In this document: piece after piece, positions 25,511 through 34,281 of the stretch
Layout: each line of letters starts with the position of its first letter
Position numbering within the stretch: the stretch's first letter is position 1
Assembly (NCBI GenBank): GCA_964507035.1
Contig: CAZDOQ010000001.1
Location: 1-64,000, forward strand
Direction of reading: 5' to 3'
From: Pseudolachnospira sp964507035
GTDB taxonomy: Bacteria; Bacillota; Clostridia; Lachnospirales; Lachnospiraceae
Length of the DNA: 64,000 nucleotides
Made by a program: the position numbers and the translations under genes
The notes under the pieces: model-generated
The model's database searches: none
The model's input: only the letters and a program-made list of their open reading frames with translations
Told to the model about the DNA's origin: nothing

Positions 25511-26876
25511 ATCCACACACCATCCAAAAAAGTACCATGAAAATATTGACCTGATAAAAAATTCGGGATTCAAACAGCTCCATGATCCCCATCAGCCCCA
25601 GAAACAGCAGGCAGAAGGCAAACGCCGGTATTCCCCGCAGCCGCCGGGAGCCAAGGCCCCGGACCATGCGGCCCAGGAAACCTGCCAGCCACCAGAGAAG
25701 GGCCGCCGCCCCCAACACGCCGGAGGAAACCAGCACCGTCAGGTAGCCGTTGTGCAGCCCCCCTGCCTGCAGGTCCGGCGTCCAGCCGGGATCGGACAGA
25801 TGGGCCTGCGCCCGCTGGATCAGTTCCTCATGGCCCACCCCCAGCAGCGGCGACTCCCGGAACGTATCCCAGCCGGCCCGCCAGAGAATAGGCCTGCCTG
25901 TAAGCACACCGCCGCCCCGGTCCACCGCGGTTTCTTCCGCTTCCGTCCCCTCCACGGTTTCCGTCTCCGTTTCGAGTCCTGCCTCCGCCGCCGTTTCAGA
26001 CGATGCGGGCAGCAGTCCTGCCAGAGAACCGGCCAAGGGGCTGACCCCCGCCTGCAGGCCACGCCCCAGCAGAAAGCACGCTGCCAACAGAGCGGCCGTC
26101 AGGCAGAGCCTCTGGGGCACCCCGCCCCGGAACCGTTCCGGTAGATCCTTCCAGAAAAACAGGAAAAAGCCCGCTCCCAGAATGATCAAAAACGCATACC
26201 AGGAAGTGCGGGAGCCGGACAGCATCAGACAGAGGAAGTGGAGCGACAGACTGATCCCATCAAAAATCTTCCATCTCCTGGGGTCTCCCCGCAGAAGAAA
26301 AAGGAGCATCAGCATGGAAACCACGTTCAGGGCGCCGCCGGTGTTGGCGTTGTAAAGGCCCCAGAGCCGTCCCTCCCAGACCCCCAGATATCCCACCTGC
26401 CCATTTTCCCCATACATGATGTTCCAGCCAAAGAAGAAGGTCAGCAGGCACAGGACGCTGTATACCAGCGTGACGGCTAAAAACGTCCGGCCCAGGAGGA
26501 TCATCTCCCGGCGGACCCGCTCCGGCGGCCGGTTCCGGTCATAGCCCGCAAACAGGTAGACGGCCAGGGCCATGTATAACAGACTCTTGAACCCGTCGGA
26601 AAAGCCCTCTCCCCCCACGGACAGGAGGGTGACGCCGTACAAAATGCCAAAGACCGCCAGCCCCGCCAGAAACCGCTTCCAAAGCCTGCGGAACCACAGC
26701 AGGTCCCAGAGGATCAGTAAGGCGCCGGGGATCAGCATGATCCGGATATAAGGCGAGATCTGCCAGTCCAGCCAGGGCACGGCTTTCTCCAGCGCCACCA
26801 CAATCCAGAGAGCCTTGTAGAGGAGAAGGAGCCGTTCCCACCAAATTGATTCTTGTGCCTGTCTTTGTTCTGCCAT
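25473..26876 (-). CDS. Second O-antigen ligase/polymerase-like membrane protein
   Basis: A 467-residue polytopic protein with about eleven hydrophobic segments. The periplasmic-type loop holds LFSGGP-like spacing absent, but the Wzy_C-type stretch GRPILWRAGWDTFRESPLLG and GLHNGYLTVLVSSGVLG is clear. The same two motif positions occur in the neighbouring protein, so the pair may have arisen by old duplication. AGAGGAG lies 8 bases before the ATG at 26876. Possible roles are ligation of the exported glycan to a surface protein, peptidoglycan or lipid, or block polymerisation; the sequence does not separate these. Confidence 0.82.
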   Translation of the reverse strand: MAEQRQAQESIWWERLLLLYKALWIVVALEKAVPWLDWQISPYIRIMLIPGALLILWDLLWFRRLWKRFLAGLAVFGILYGVTLLSVGGEGFSDGFKSLLYMALAVYLFAGYDRNRPPERVRREMILLGRTFLAVTLVYSVLCLLTFFFGWNIMYGENGQVGYLGVWEGRLWGLYNANTGGALNVVSMLMLLFLLRGDPRRWKIFDGISLSLHFLCLMLSGSRTSWYAFLIILGAGFFLFFWKDLPERFRGGVPQRLCLTAALLAACFLLGRGLQAGVSPLAGSLAGLLPASSETAAEAGLETETETVEGTEAEETAVDRGGGVLTGRPILWRAGWDTFRESPLLGVGHEELIQRAQAHLSDPGWTPDLQAGGLHNGYLTVLVSSGVLGAAALLWWLAGFLGRMVRGLGSRRLRGIPAFAFCLLFLGLMGIMELFESRIFYQVNIFMVLFWMVCGYAEYWAEQRTKG

Positions 26877-26888
26877 GGCACTGCTCCT

Positions 26889-28295
26889 CTAAAACCGAAA
26901 ATAGATAAAGGGATTAAAATCCGTGATCATCAGATAACACAGGGAGAGACAAAAGGCGGCCAGAATCAACACATCCCGCAGCACAAAACGCCGGTCGATC
27001 CGGTCCCAGAGCCTCCCCTTGGGGATGCAGATGATGACCGCGCACAGAAACCAGCAGAGATTCTCCCGGGTCAACAGCTTGATCACCGGCAGATGCTGCC
27101 AGTTCTGGGCCCCAAAGGAAAACATGCTCTGCAGGTAATCCATGGCCTGGGGCAGGGTCTCCGCCCGGAAAAACACCCAGCCGATGAGCACCACCAGCAT
27201 ACAGTACAGCCAGCGCACCGGACTGGGCAGCCGGTCCAAAATTTTCCCAAAACCGGCCCGTTCCAGAATCAGAAAGATGCCGAACCACAGGCCCCACACT
27301 GCAAAATTCCAGCTGGCCCCGTGCCAGAGCCCCGTGAGGAAAAAGACGATCAGCAGGTTCCGGTAGGTTTTGGCTGTGCCGCACCGGCTGCCGCCCAGGG
27401 GAATGTACAGATAGTCCCTGAAAAAAGTGGACAAAGAAATATGCCACCGGCGCCAAAATTCCTTGACAGTCCGGGAAATATACGGATAGTTGAAGTTTTC
27501 TTTAAAATGGAAGCCGAACATTTTCCCCAGACCAATAGCCATATCCGAATAGGCGGAAAAATCCAGGAAAATGTGCAGCGCATAGGCTCCCACGCCGAGC
27601 CAGGAGTAGAACGCGTTGTCGTAAACGCCCAGATTGAACACGGCGTCCGAAATCTCTCCCATCTGGTTGGCCAGCAGCATCTTCTTGGCAAAGCCCAGCA
27701 TAAAACGCCGCACGCCGATGTACAGATCCTCCATCCGGGTTTTCCGCTTCCGGATCGCCTGATCCACATCCGCATACCGGACAATGGGCCCTGCAATGAG
27801 CTGGGGAAACAGCATGATATAGAGGGCCAGATCAAAGTAATTCTTCTGCACCGGCACCTCTCCCCGGTACAGATCGATCACGTAGGTCATGATCTGGAAG
27901 GTAAAGAAGGAGATCCCAATGGGCAGGGGAATCCGGGGAAGGCCATTTACCAGCTCCGGGTTCCAGATCTGCAGAATGGCCACCACCGTGTCGGGAAAAA
28001 AGTTAAAATACTTGAAAAAGCCCAACAGCGCCAGGTTGACCACCACCGCCGCCACCAGCCACCGCCGCCGGTGGTGGGGACTCCGGTCCAAAAACAGCCC
28101 CAGAACAAAGTTTACAATGGTACTGAACAGAATCAAAAAGGTGTACTGCAGGCCGCCCCAGGAGTAGAACACCAGGGAGGCTAAGAGCAGCACCCAGTTT
28201 TTGGCCTTCTGGCTTCCGGTCCGGGAAACCAGAAAGTACAGCAGCGCCGTCAGCGGCAAAAAATAAAAAATAAATACAACGGATGTAAATACCAT
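26889..28295 (-). CDS. MBOAT-family O-acyltransferase (AlgI/DltB-like)
   Basis: A 468-residue multi-span protein starting MVFTSVVFIFYFLPLTALLY, typical of the AlgI branch. The family core is present: WHISLSTFFRDYLYIPLGGS (about residues 285-305) and the catalytic-His stretch FFLTGLWHGASWNFAVWG near 320-335. MBOAT proteins pass acyl (usually acetyl) groups across the membrane to an extracytoplasmic partner that acylates the glycan. The next gene upstream encodes the likely partner, an AlgX/AlgJ-like protein. The pair sits at the promoter-proximal end of the ABC-type glycan unit. Confidence 0.92.
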   Translation of the reverse strand: MVFTSVVFIFYFLPLTALLYFLVSRTGSQKAKNWVLLLASLVFYSWGGLQYTFLILFSTIVNFVLGLFLDRSPHHRRRWLVAAVVVNLALLGFFKYFNFFPDTVVAILQIWNPELVNGLPRIPLPIGISFFTFQIMTYVIDLYRGEVPVQKNYFDLALYIMLFPQLIAGPIVRYADVDQAIRKRKTRMEDLYIGVRRFMLGFAKKMLLANQMGEISDAVFNLGVYDNAFYSWLGVGAYALHIFLDFSAYSDMAIGLGKMFGFHFKENFNYPYISRTVKEFWRRWHISLSTFFRDYLYIPLGGSRCGTAKTYRNLLIVFFLTGLWHGASWNFAVWGLWFGIFLILERAGFGKILDRLPSPVRWLYCMLVVLIGWVFFRAETLPQAMDYLQSMFSFGAQNWQHLPVIKLLTRENLCWFLCAVIICIPKGRLWDRIDRRFVLRDVLILAAFCLSLCYLMITDFNPFIYFRF

Positions 28296-28305
28296 GCGTC
28301 TTCCT

Positions 28306-29454
28306 CTACTGTGCCAAAATCCCGGAGTCCAACAGATAGTCGATAAAGCCGAAACTCATGCGGTCGATGGCTTCCTGATTGACTTCCAGAATCACCAGAT
28401 CTTTATTCGTCAACAGCTGTTCCATATCCACGTCGCCAAATGCCTGAAAACCCGTTTTGGTCTCCTCATTTCCATCATAGACTGTATATTCCATGTTCTC
28501 CAGGTACGCAAACGCTTCCACTCCGGCGTTCCGAAGCAGCGGCAAAATGGACTGCGCCTGGAAGCTCCCTCCCTGAGAGAACACAGCGGGGAGATTGGTC
28601 CCATCCTCCTGCATGGTCACAACCGGCTCGTAATACTGCTCGTCATATGGTTCCATCAAGAGATTGAGATTCAGGAAAAGATCATGGTCCGGATAGACCG
28701 GCGATTCGCAGGGAACGCTGGCGATCTCCCATTCCGGGAAATCATAGCCGAAGGTTTCTTCCAAAAAATCCGAAAAATCCTGCGCCACCAGCCAGCCGGT
28801 TACAGCGGTCCAATGGCTTCCCGTTTTGGTCCAACATTGTTCGCCGGAAGCCTGGCGCGCTTCCACAAACGGAATGGAATCATAGTAGGTCAGGGAGGAC
28901 GACGCCAGCGCATCCCGGAACAACTCATAATCAGAAGCACCCTGTTCCGGCGCCGCCCATTTCCAGACATCCGGAATCGAGTCCTCGCAGAAAGCGCTTT
29001 TCATGGGAGTCAAAAAAATGACCAGCTGCTGTCCCCGGGCTTCCAGGAGACGGTCCAGCTGCTCCAGCTTGTCCAGCTGACTTGCCAGATATTCTTCCGT
29101 CACATGGCTGTACTGGAACTGCACTTCCAGGTAGATATCCTCAAACAGCGACTGATCCTTTCCCACCACCAGATTGTTGTTGCTGGTTCCGTTAAAAACA
29201 TCAAAAATAAATTGGTTTCCCAGGCGGATCAGCGGCTCCCGAACGCTCAGCTCCGATTTGGTCCATTCCTCCACCGCTTCCTGCCAGGTGCCTTCCATGA
29301 CGGCTTCCACAGAGAGAGCAGGCTTCTCCACTGCCGCCACCGCTCCGTTTAAGCCATCTCCCAGATGAACGCCTCCCAGAGAAAGGAAGGCCGGCACAAA
29401 GATCAGCGCCAGGAACAGGCATATGAAAACGACTTTTCTTGCTTTTGTGATCAT
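28306..29454 (-). CDS. AlgX/AlgJ-like SGNH-hydrolase-family acetyltransferase partner (DHHW-type)
   Basis: A 382-residue protein with one N-terminal hydrophobic segment (about residues 8-28) and an extracytoplasmic body. The region WTKSELSVREPLIRLGNQF, the LVIFLTPMKS strand and the motif TKTGSHWT near residue 210 match AlgX/AlgJ-type SGNH proteins that work with an MBOAT to O-acetylate polysaccharide. It is followed after 10 bases by the MBOAT gene, which supports the pairing. It is the first intact gene of the long run that ends with rmd at 10663. A possible promoter lies at about 29.5 kb inside the broken SWIM gene. Confidence 0.85.
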   Translation of the reverse strand: MITKARKVVFICLFLALIFVPAFLSLGGVHLGDGLNGAVAAVEKPALSVEAVMEGTWQEAVEEWTKSELSVREPLIRLGNQFIFDVFNGTSNNNLVVGKDQSLFEDIYLEVQFQYSHVTEEYLASQLDKLEQLDRLLEARGQQLVIFLTPMKSAFCEDSIPDVWKWAAPEQGASDYELFRDALASSSLTYYDSIPFVEARQASGEQCWTKTGSHWTAVTGWLVAQDFSDFLEETFGYDFPEWEIASVPCESPVYPDHDLFLNLNLLMEPYDEQYYEPVVTMQEDGTNLPAVFSQGGSFQAQSILPLLRNAGVEAFAYLENMEYTVYDGNEETKTGFQAFGDVDMEQLLTNKDLVILEVNQEAIDRMSFGFIDYLLDSGILAQ

Positions 29455-29470
29455 GCAGAAGGTTTCCTTT

Positions 29471-29845
29471 CTAGGTCAGGGGATTATCATGTGCAGCAAC
29501 ATTATAATCAGAATGGGCCGATTGAAACAGGTAGGACTCCGGCGCCGTGTTCTCTTCGCTCTCTTCCTCTCCTGCATCCGTTTCAGACTCTTTACATTCC
29601 GACCATTTGTACAGTGCTGCCGCCATATGTTTGCAATGATTGCCATCCTATGCATACGGACAAGAACAATACATATCTGTGACTTCTCCGTTCTTTAAGG
29701 AGATTTCCACTTCATACTCTTCGGAACCCATTACCTTGGCTCGGATCAGATCATCTGAAACAGCCAATTTTTCAACTGCATTTTCGAGGTAATAATGATA
29801 CCCTCTTGCTAAAATGTGTTCTGCGAATAATTTGTTCCAGTTCAT
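29471..29845 (-). pseudogene. SWIM zinc-finger protein gene, broken by an in-frame amber codon and truncated
   Basis: The reading frame from ATG 29845 encodes MNWNKLFAEHILARGYHYY and ends at TAG (29650-29648) after YCSCPYA. Continuing in frame gives DGNHCKHMAAALYKW, so the CxC and CxH halves of the SWIM zinc site lie on either side of the stop. In the intact family an acidic residue usually fills the stop position, so a single GAG-to-TAG change is the simplest cause. The frame then drifts and ends at 29473-29471, whereas family members continue for hundreds of residues. The gene is therefore both interrupted and 3'-truncated. It sits at the junction of the AT-rich cassette and the GC-rich locus. 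A GGAG site lies 8 bases before the ATG. Confidence 0.85.
29501..29530 (-). promoter_or_regulatory. Possible promoter for the unit starting at 29454
   Basis: A perfect TATAAT (29506-29501, minus) lies about 47 bases before the AlgX-like gene. The -35 region is poor (CTGTTT at 18-base spacing or TTTCAA at 15). It lies inside the degenerate SWIM reading frame. Confidence 0.3.
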
Positions 29846-30003
29846 TTCTTTATCTCCATGTTATTGTATATTCTTGTGCGGGAGTACCGCTGTTCCGGAG
29901 GAACGGAAACCACCAGTCCGACGGAAGGAGGTTCTTCCGGAATCGTGGTGTAACCCAGTTTAACCGAAATGTGCAATAGCTGAGGAACATCTCCGCGCAT
30001 CAT
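29842..30003 (-). CDS. Short ORF of unknown function overlapping the SWIM remnant by ATGA
   Basis: A 53-residue frame starts with two ATG codons (30003, 30000) and ends by overlapping the SWIM start codon as ATGA. The middle part (EEPPSVGLVVSVPPEQRYS) has a protein-like composition, but I do not recognise it. GAGGG lies too close to the start to be a good ribosome site. It could be the tail of a lost upstream gene rather than a working gene. Confidence 0.2.
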   Translation of the reverse strand: MMRGDVPQLLHISVKLGYTTIPEEPPSVGLVVSVPPEQRYSRTRIYNNMEIKK

Positions 30004-30140
30004 CCCTCAAGTTTACTCCAGGGTTAATTGCAGAATCTCGTTTTGTAGATATCAGTCTTTACGAAATAATCCACTTCCCCTCTCAAAATAGGAACAAAAA
30101 TTTGAAGATAGGGCTGGCTATCCAGCAATATTTATTATTT
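30004..30140. other. Intergenic boundary between the AT-rich cassette and the scar region
   Basis: No gene is seen. Base composition changes here from the AT-rich cassette to mixed sequence. A 5-base GCTGG/CCAGC stem at 30113-30126, just past the flippase stop, has no following T-run and is too weak to call a terminator. Confidence 0.4.
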
Positions 30141-31589
30141 CTATTTCAACTCTTTAAGTTTACAAATAATCATTTCTCGTTTTATAAATGCAATAAAACA
30201 TAATACACACACAACACCATACCGCAAAATAATAGATGAATATGTCAATACCATAATAAGCATCATAACTAGGATTATTATCGAAAATAAAATTACAAAT
30301 TTCATGTCATAGAGATCCGTCACACCAAGAAGTTCCTGCTTTATTATTTTTCGATAAAAGAAGTAATGTGCAAAAGCAAATAATATATAGCAGACAAGCG
30401 TAGTATATCCTGCTGCATAGTATCCGAACAGACGAATAAAAACATAATTTAAAACTATATTTACTATGGCCCCCGCACAAGATGCAAACATAATAAATCG
30501 AGTTCGTTCAAAGTAAAACTCAATGTTTGCAAACAGAGGATATAAAAACATAAAATATACCGACGATGCAACGGGTGCCATAACCCAAATTGCATCATAA
30601 TATTCCTCTGTTGCAAATAATTTTATCAATTCCGGCCCCAAGGCCATAGCAAGGATACAAGCACTGCCTACCAGAATCAACAAAAAGTTACTATTCTTCC
30701 GAATTCCGGCATAATCCTGACTTTTTATACTTTTGTATGTGTATGGAATAAAAGAGTTATTAATTGCATTTACCACAACTGTCATCATCATAGCCACACT
30801 ATAAGCCACACTATAAATCGCAGCTTCCGATGTTCCGACCATTCCACTAATCATAATCCGATCGGATTGGTTTAATACAGTCATCGACAAATAATGTGGC
30901 ACCAAAGGCAGATTAAATTTTAACGCAAAGACCCAATACTTTTTTATAAAAAAATGTTTTCCTCGAATAATATTATAAACGTAAAATACCACACCCACTG
31001 CTACCTGTACGAATACGTACGAAAGAACTCGAGCCTCCGCCTTATATTCTGTCGAAATAACCGCTAAAACTCCAAGAAGAGGACTTCCCATTGCCAATAT
31101 AATTGTAGTAATTACAATGCCTCTATATTTGTAATCGTATCGTTGCCCTACTGCCCAGAAAGAATATGCTGGCGCAAAAAACAATTCCATAAACATAGCC
31201 AACATGAATACTGTGGAAAGATTCATTTGATCATTCCAAAAACTCTTATTGCTCAAATATATTACAAGTAAAAGCGCAGTAACAGCTGTCGATAAGCCTT
31301 GTAAAGAAGACGTTAATCTTTCTCTATCTTCTGGAAATCGAGTTAAGCCATTATTATAAACTCCCGCATATAGATTTAATGTTGCAATAATTGTTAGAAT
31401 AGAATACCATGATTGATAAACAGAATATGTTCCATATTGTTCTGTTGTAAGAATTCTGGTAAAAATTGGCGTTGTTAAAAGAGAAATTCCCTTTTGAACA
31501 ATATTGCAAATTGTGAACCAAATGGATGCTTTTACAGGCTCTGAAAGAGATGAATATAAATTACTAATTCTTTTTAACACTATTTTCAT
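30141..31589 (-). CDS. Oligosaccharide flippase (Wzx/RfbX-like)
   Basis: A 482-residue membrane protein of the MOP superfamily with about twelve to fourteen hydrophobic segments. The opening VKASIWFTICNIVQKGISLL and TTPIFTRILTTEQYGTYSVY is the standard Wzx N-terminus. It should flip the undecaprenyl-pyrophosphate repeat unit made by this cassette to the outer face for polymerisation by the Wzy-like protein at 36015-37283. It is the last gene of the AT-rich unit, 3 bases after the kinase gene. Codon use is AT-rich (AAA, ATA, TTA), unlike the flippases at 44.9 and 53.7 kb. Confidence 0.92.
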   Translation of the reverse strand: MKIVLKRISNLYSSLSEPVKASIWFTICNIVQKGISLLTTPIFTRILTTEQYGTYSVYQSWYSILTIIATLNLYAGVYNNGLTRFPEDRERLTSSLQGLSTAVTALLLVIYLSNKSFWNDQMNLSTVFMLAMFMELFFAPAYSFWAVGQRYDYKYRGIVITTIILAMGSPLLGVLAVISTEYKAEARVLSYVFVQVAVGVVFYVYNIIRGKHFFIKKYWVFALKFNLPLVPHYLSMTVLNQSDRIMISGMVGTSEAAIYSVAYSVAMMMTVVVNAINNSFIPYTYKSIKSQDYAGIRKNSNFLLILVGSACILAMALGPELIKLFATEEYYDAIWVMAPVASSVYFMFLYPLFANIEFYFERTRFIMFASCAGAIVNIVLNYVFIRLFGYYAAGYTTLVCYILFAFAHYFFYRKIIKQELLGVTDLYDMKFVILFSIIILVMMLIMVLTYSSIILRYGVVCVLCFIAFIKREMIICKLKELK

Positions 31590-31592
31590 TGT

Positions 31593-32618
31593 TTATCGCT
31601 TCACCCTTCCGTGCCCTCCTGTACAGAGAAGATTTTCAATATCATCCACAGAAGTTCTATTAAAATCTCCCTCGATTGTCTGTTTTAAGCAGCTTGCTGC
31701 GGTCGCAAATTCTATGACATCTGAGTTTTTCTTCCGCATTAGTATGCCATAAATCAATCCAGCAGCAAAACTATCACCACCTCCCACACGGTCCACAATT
31801 TGAATATCATAATGTCTAGAGTTATATATTTTATCTTCGGCTGCATTGTAGAGCAATGCGCTCCATCCATTTGTACTTGCAGAATAACTTTTTCTTAAAG
31901 TGATTGCTACATATTTACAACCATATATTGTATGAATTTTTTTTGCAACCAATCCGTATTCATCTATGTTCAAATAGCCACTTTCCACATTACTATTCTC
32001 AGCCTTTATTCCAAGAACTTGTTCTGCATCTTCTTCGTTGGCTATACACACATCAACATATGAAACTAATTCCGTCATAGTTTTTTGGGCTTGATGACTA
32101 TCCCAAAGTGTTTTCCGATAATTTAAGTCACATGATACTATAATTCCTTTTGCTTTAGCAATTTTACATGCGCTTAAGCAGATAGCAGCCAAATCTTGCG
32201 AGAGGGCTGGCGTAATACCAGTCCAATGAAACCAATCTACTCCTTCTAATATATGCTCCCAATCATAATCCTGCGTTTTTGACAGTGACATTACCGAATT
32301 TGCACGATCATAAATCACTTTCGACGGACGCTGTGAGGCACCTTTTTCTAAATAGTACAAGCCCATTCGCCCTTCATCAAAAATAATTTGAGATGTATCT
32401 ACACCAAAATACCGCATTGCATTCACTGCACTACGCCCAACATCATTATCTGGCAATTTTGTCAAAAAAGCCGATTCCACTCCTAATACCGAAAGGGAAA
32501 CTGCCACATTCGCCTCTGCGCCGCAAAAACTCACATCTAAACCATCTTTCTGAAATAATTTTGTATATCCTGGTGCTGCAAGCCGCAATAAAACCTCACC
32601 AAAAGATAGTACCTTCAT
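31593..32618 (-). CDS. PfkB-family sugar kinase resembling 2-keto-3-deoxygluconate kinase
   Basis: A 341-residue ribokinase-fold enzyme. It starts MKVLSFGEVLLRLAAPGYTK, the opening of KDG kinases, with FCGAEANVAVSLSVLG near residue 30 and the catalytic loop DRVGGGDSFAAGLIYG near 280. It should phosphorylate a keto-deoxy acid or related sugar with ATP. I chose ATG 32618 (AAGGAG site 11 bases away) over an upstream in-frame start at 32639. Its position between an aldolase and a flippase, with a CMP-sugar synthetase two genes away, is not that of a catabolic KDG kinase. A role in making or priming an unusual sugar acid is inferred. Confidence 0.82.
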   Translation of the reverse strand: MKVLSFGEVLLRLAAPGYTKLFQKDGLDVSFCGAEANVAVSLSVLGVESAFLTKLPDNDVGRSAVNAMRYFGVDTSQIIFDEGRMGLYYLEKGASQRPSKVIYDRANSVMSLSKTQDYDWEHILEGVDWFHWTGITPALSQDLAAICLSACKIAKAKGIIVSCDLNYRKTLWDSHQAQKTMTELVSYVDVCIANEEDAEQVLGIKAENSNVESGYLNIDEYGLVAKKIHTIYGCKYVAITLRKSYSASTNGWSALLYNAAEDKIYNSRHYDIQIVDRVGGGDSFAAGLIYGILMRKKNSDVIEFATAASCLKQTIEGDFNRTSVDDIENLLCTGGHGRVKR

Positions 32619-32688
32619 TTTTATCTGGCTCCTTGTCACTTTTTTATGGAGAAACCTGGCCTTTTAAAATTTAGAAAGCTTCGAATAA

Positions 32689-34266
32689 CTACAAATCTAC
32701 ATTCCTCGGTTTTGTGAGAAATGTTATTTTTACCGACTCTTTATATTGAGATAAAATACGCATCATGCCTTCATTGATTGCATCCAAAACAGCATTTCGT
32801 GTGACAAATGCCATATGGCTATCTCCATAATTTTCTTTAACATCATGTGCATACCCGTCGAATCCAGCCAAATATATCTCTTGAACATTATACTGTATTA
32901 AAAACTTGATTGCCATCAAGCCCGCATTGTCTCTCACTGCTTCCTCTTCCACAAGCAAATCACGATATTTTATTTGTAAGTACACGTTATCCACCGGAAT
33001 ATTAGATGTAACAATACATTTGTATCTTTTTGCATGATCCAATTCTCGAAAGCGTCTCAAATTACTTAAAAATATAAAATTTATATCCGCTCCAGAATAA
33101 TCAAAATTGACACTAATTGAAATAACGCCTGGCCTCTTGGAAAACTCAGCTATTTTCCCTTGCTCCTCCGCCGAACTCTTTCCGGGAGCAATTAATAACA
33201 CTTTCTTTCCCGTTAATTGCTCTCTTAACTCTGTCTCATGCTCTTCTTGAACTTCGCCTGCTGCCATATAACGCAAGTAAAGCTCTTCAATATAGTTTTT
33301 ATCAAAGTTGAACTTTTGGGCCTCATCCATCATGTCAAAAATTTCATTCATATTTCCGACCGTCAAAGTTTTCTTATCATCCAAATAAATCGCGTAATTT
33401 GGATGGGCGTTATGAACTGCCGACAAATAGTTTGGCAAAGAATAGCCCCAATGATTCTGCTGATAAAAATCATTCAATATTTCATCAATAATTATCAACA
33501 AAGGTTTTAATTCATATTTTCCTCCGGCATTCTCATTCAAGTACTGTACAAAAAGTTCTGTATTTAAATTTCCGGCGCCTCTTCCCATTCCATACACAGA
33601 TGAATCTATGATTAGGTCTCTATCTGTGGGTGTTTCGGCCAAGTACTGGGCATTAGAATATGCAAGCTGCATATTATTATGGGAATGGAAGCCGATTCGG
33701 ACATTTTTTTTTAAATTGTGTTCTACTAAATAAAATAAACGTATCAAATCTTTTCGTTTCATCGCACCAAAGCTATCAACAATATAAAAGGCATATGGTT
33801 CCAACTCGTTAATACATTTCACAAGATCTAGAAATTCTTCGTCCGAATAGTTCAAGGATACCATAGCTTGAACGAAAATCTTATACCCCTTTTTTTGAAT
33901 TTTTTTACATTCATCTAAAGCCTCCCGTCGATCTTTTTTATGAAAGGCAACGCGTAATCCATCTACAGATTTTCCATCATACACTGGTATGTTCTCAATA
34001 TTGTATTTTCCAAAATCTGTTAAAACAACAAAACTTTTTCCTTCTTTATTTGCAGGAATTATGGATGCGATTTCATCTAGGGAAGTAAATCTAGTAGAAT
34101 TACGATCGTACGAAACTGCATTTGTTAAAAAACCACATTCAATTATATCTATATTCGCTTCAAGCAATCCGTTTATAATTTTCTTTTCATTTTCAAACCC
34201 AAAATTACAATCATTGCAGTAGCCACCATCCCGAAGCGTACAATCTAAGACTTGTATACGATTCAT
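32689..34266 (-). CDS. DRE-TIM (HMGL-like) aldolase fused to a C-terminal Rossmann-like domain
   Basis: A 525-residue protein. Residues 1-290 form an HMGL/4-hydroxy-2-oxovalerate-aldolase-type TIM barrel with the metal-binding opening VLDCTLRDGGY (about 6-16), the HSHNN motif (about 194-198) and GMGRGAGN (about 226-233). Such enzymes cleave or form C-C bonds using pyruvate or acetyl-CoA. From about 350 an alpha/beta domain begins (KKVLLIAPGKSS, later EIYLAGFDGYAHD), recalling MptE/DUF115-like folds. A GTG 4 codons upstream (34278) is an alternative start. Next to a CMP-sugar synthetase and a sialyltransferase-like gene, a synthetic aldol reaction giving a 2-keto-3-deoxy acid is a good inference. 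Confidence 0.8.
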   Translation of the reverse strand: MNRIQVLDCTLRDGGYCNDCNFGFENEKKIINGLLEANIDIIECGFLTNAVSYDRNSTRFTSLDEIASIIPANKEGKSFVVLTDFGKYNIENIPVYDGKSVDGLRVAFHKKDRREALDECKKIQKKGYKIFVQAMVSLNYSDEEFLDLVKCINELEPYAFYIVDSFGAMKRKDLIRLFYLVEHNLKKNVRIGFHSHNNMQLAYSNAQYLAETPTDRDLIIDSSVYGMGRGAGNLNTELFVQYLNENAGGKYELKPLLIIIDEILNDFYQQNHWGYSLPNYLSAVHNAHPNYAIYLDDKKTLTVGNMNEIFDMMDEAQKFNFDKNYIEELYLRYMAAGEVQEEHETELREQLTGKKVLLIAPGKSSAEEQGKIAEFSKRPGVISISVNFDYSGADINFIFLSNLRRFRELDHAKRYKCIVTSNIPVDNVYLQIKYRDLLVEEEAVRDNAGLMAIKFLIQYNVQEIYLAGFDGYAHDVKENYGDSHMAFVTRNAVLDAINEGMMRILSQYKESVKITFLTKPRNVDL

Positions 34267-34281
34267 ACTTTTCACCAACTC

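Noticed and set aside
29648..29650. The amber codon in the SWIM gene read as pyrrolysine or programmed readthrough.
   Set aside because: The gene is also truncated at its 3' end and no pyrrolysine machinery is seen. A simple nonsense mutation is far more likely.
30113..30126. A GCTGG/CCAGC stem after the AT-rich cassette as a terminator.
   Set aside because: Only five base pairs and no following T-run.
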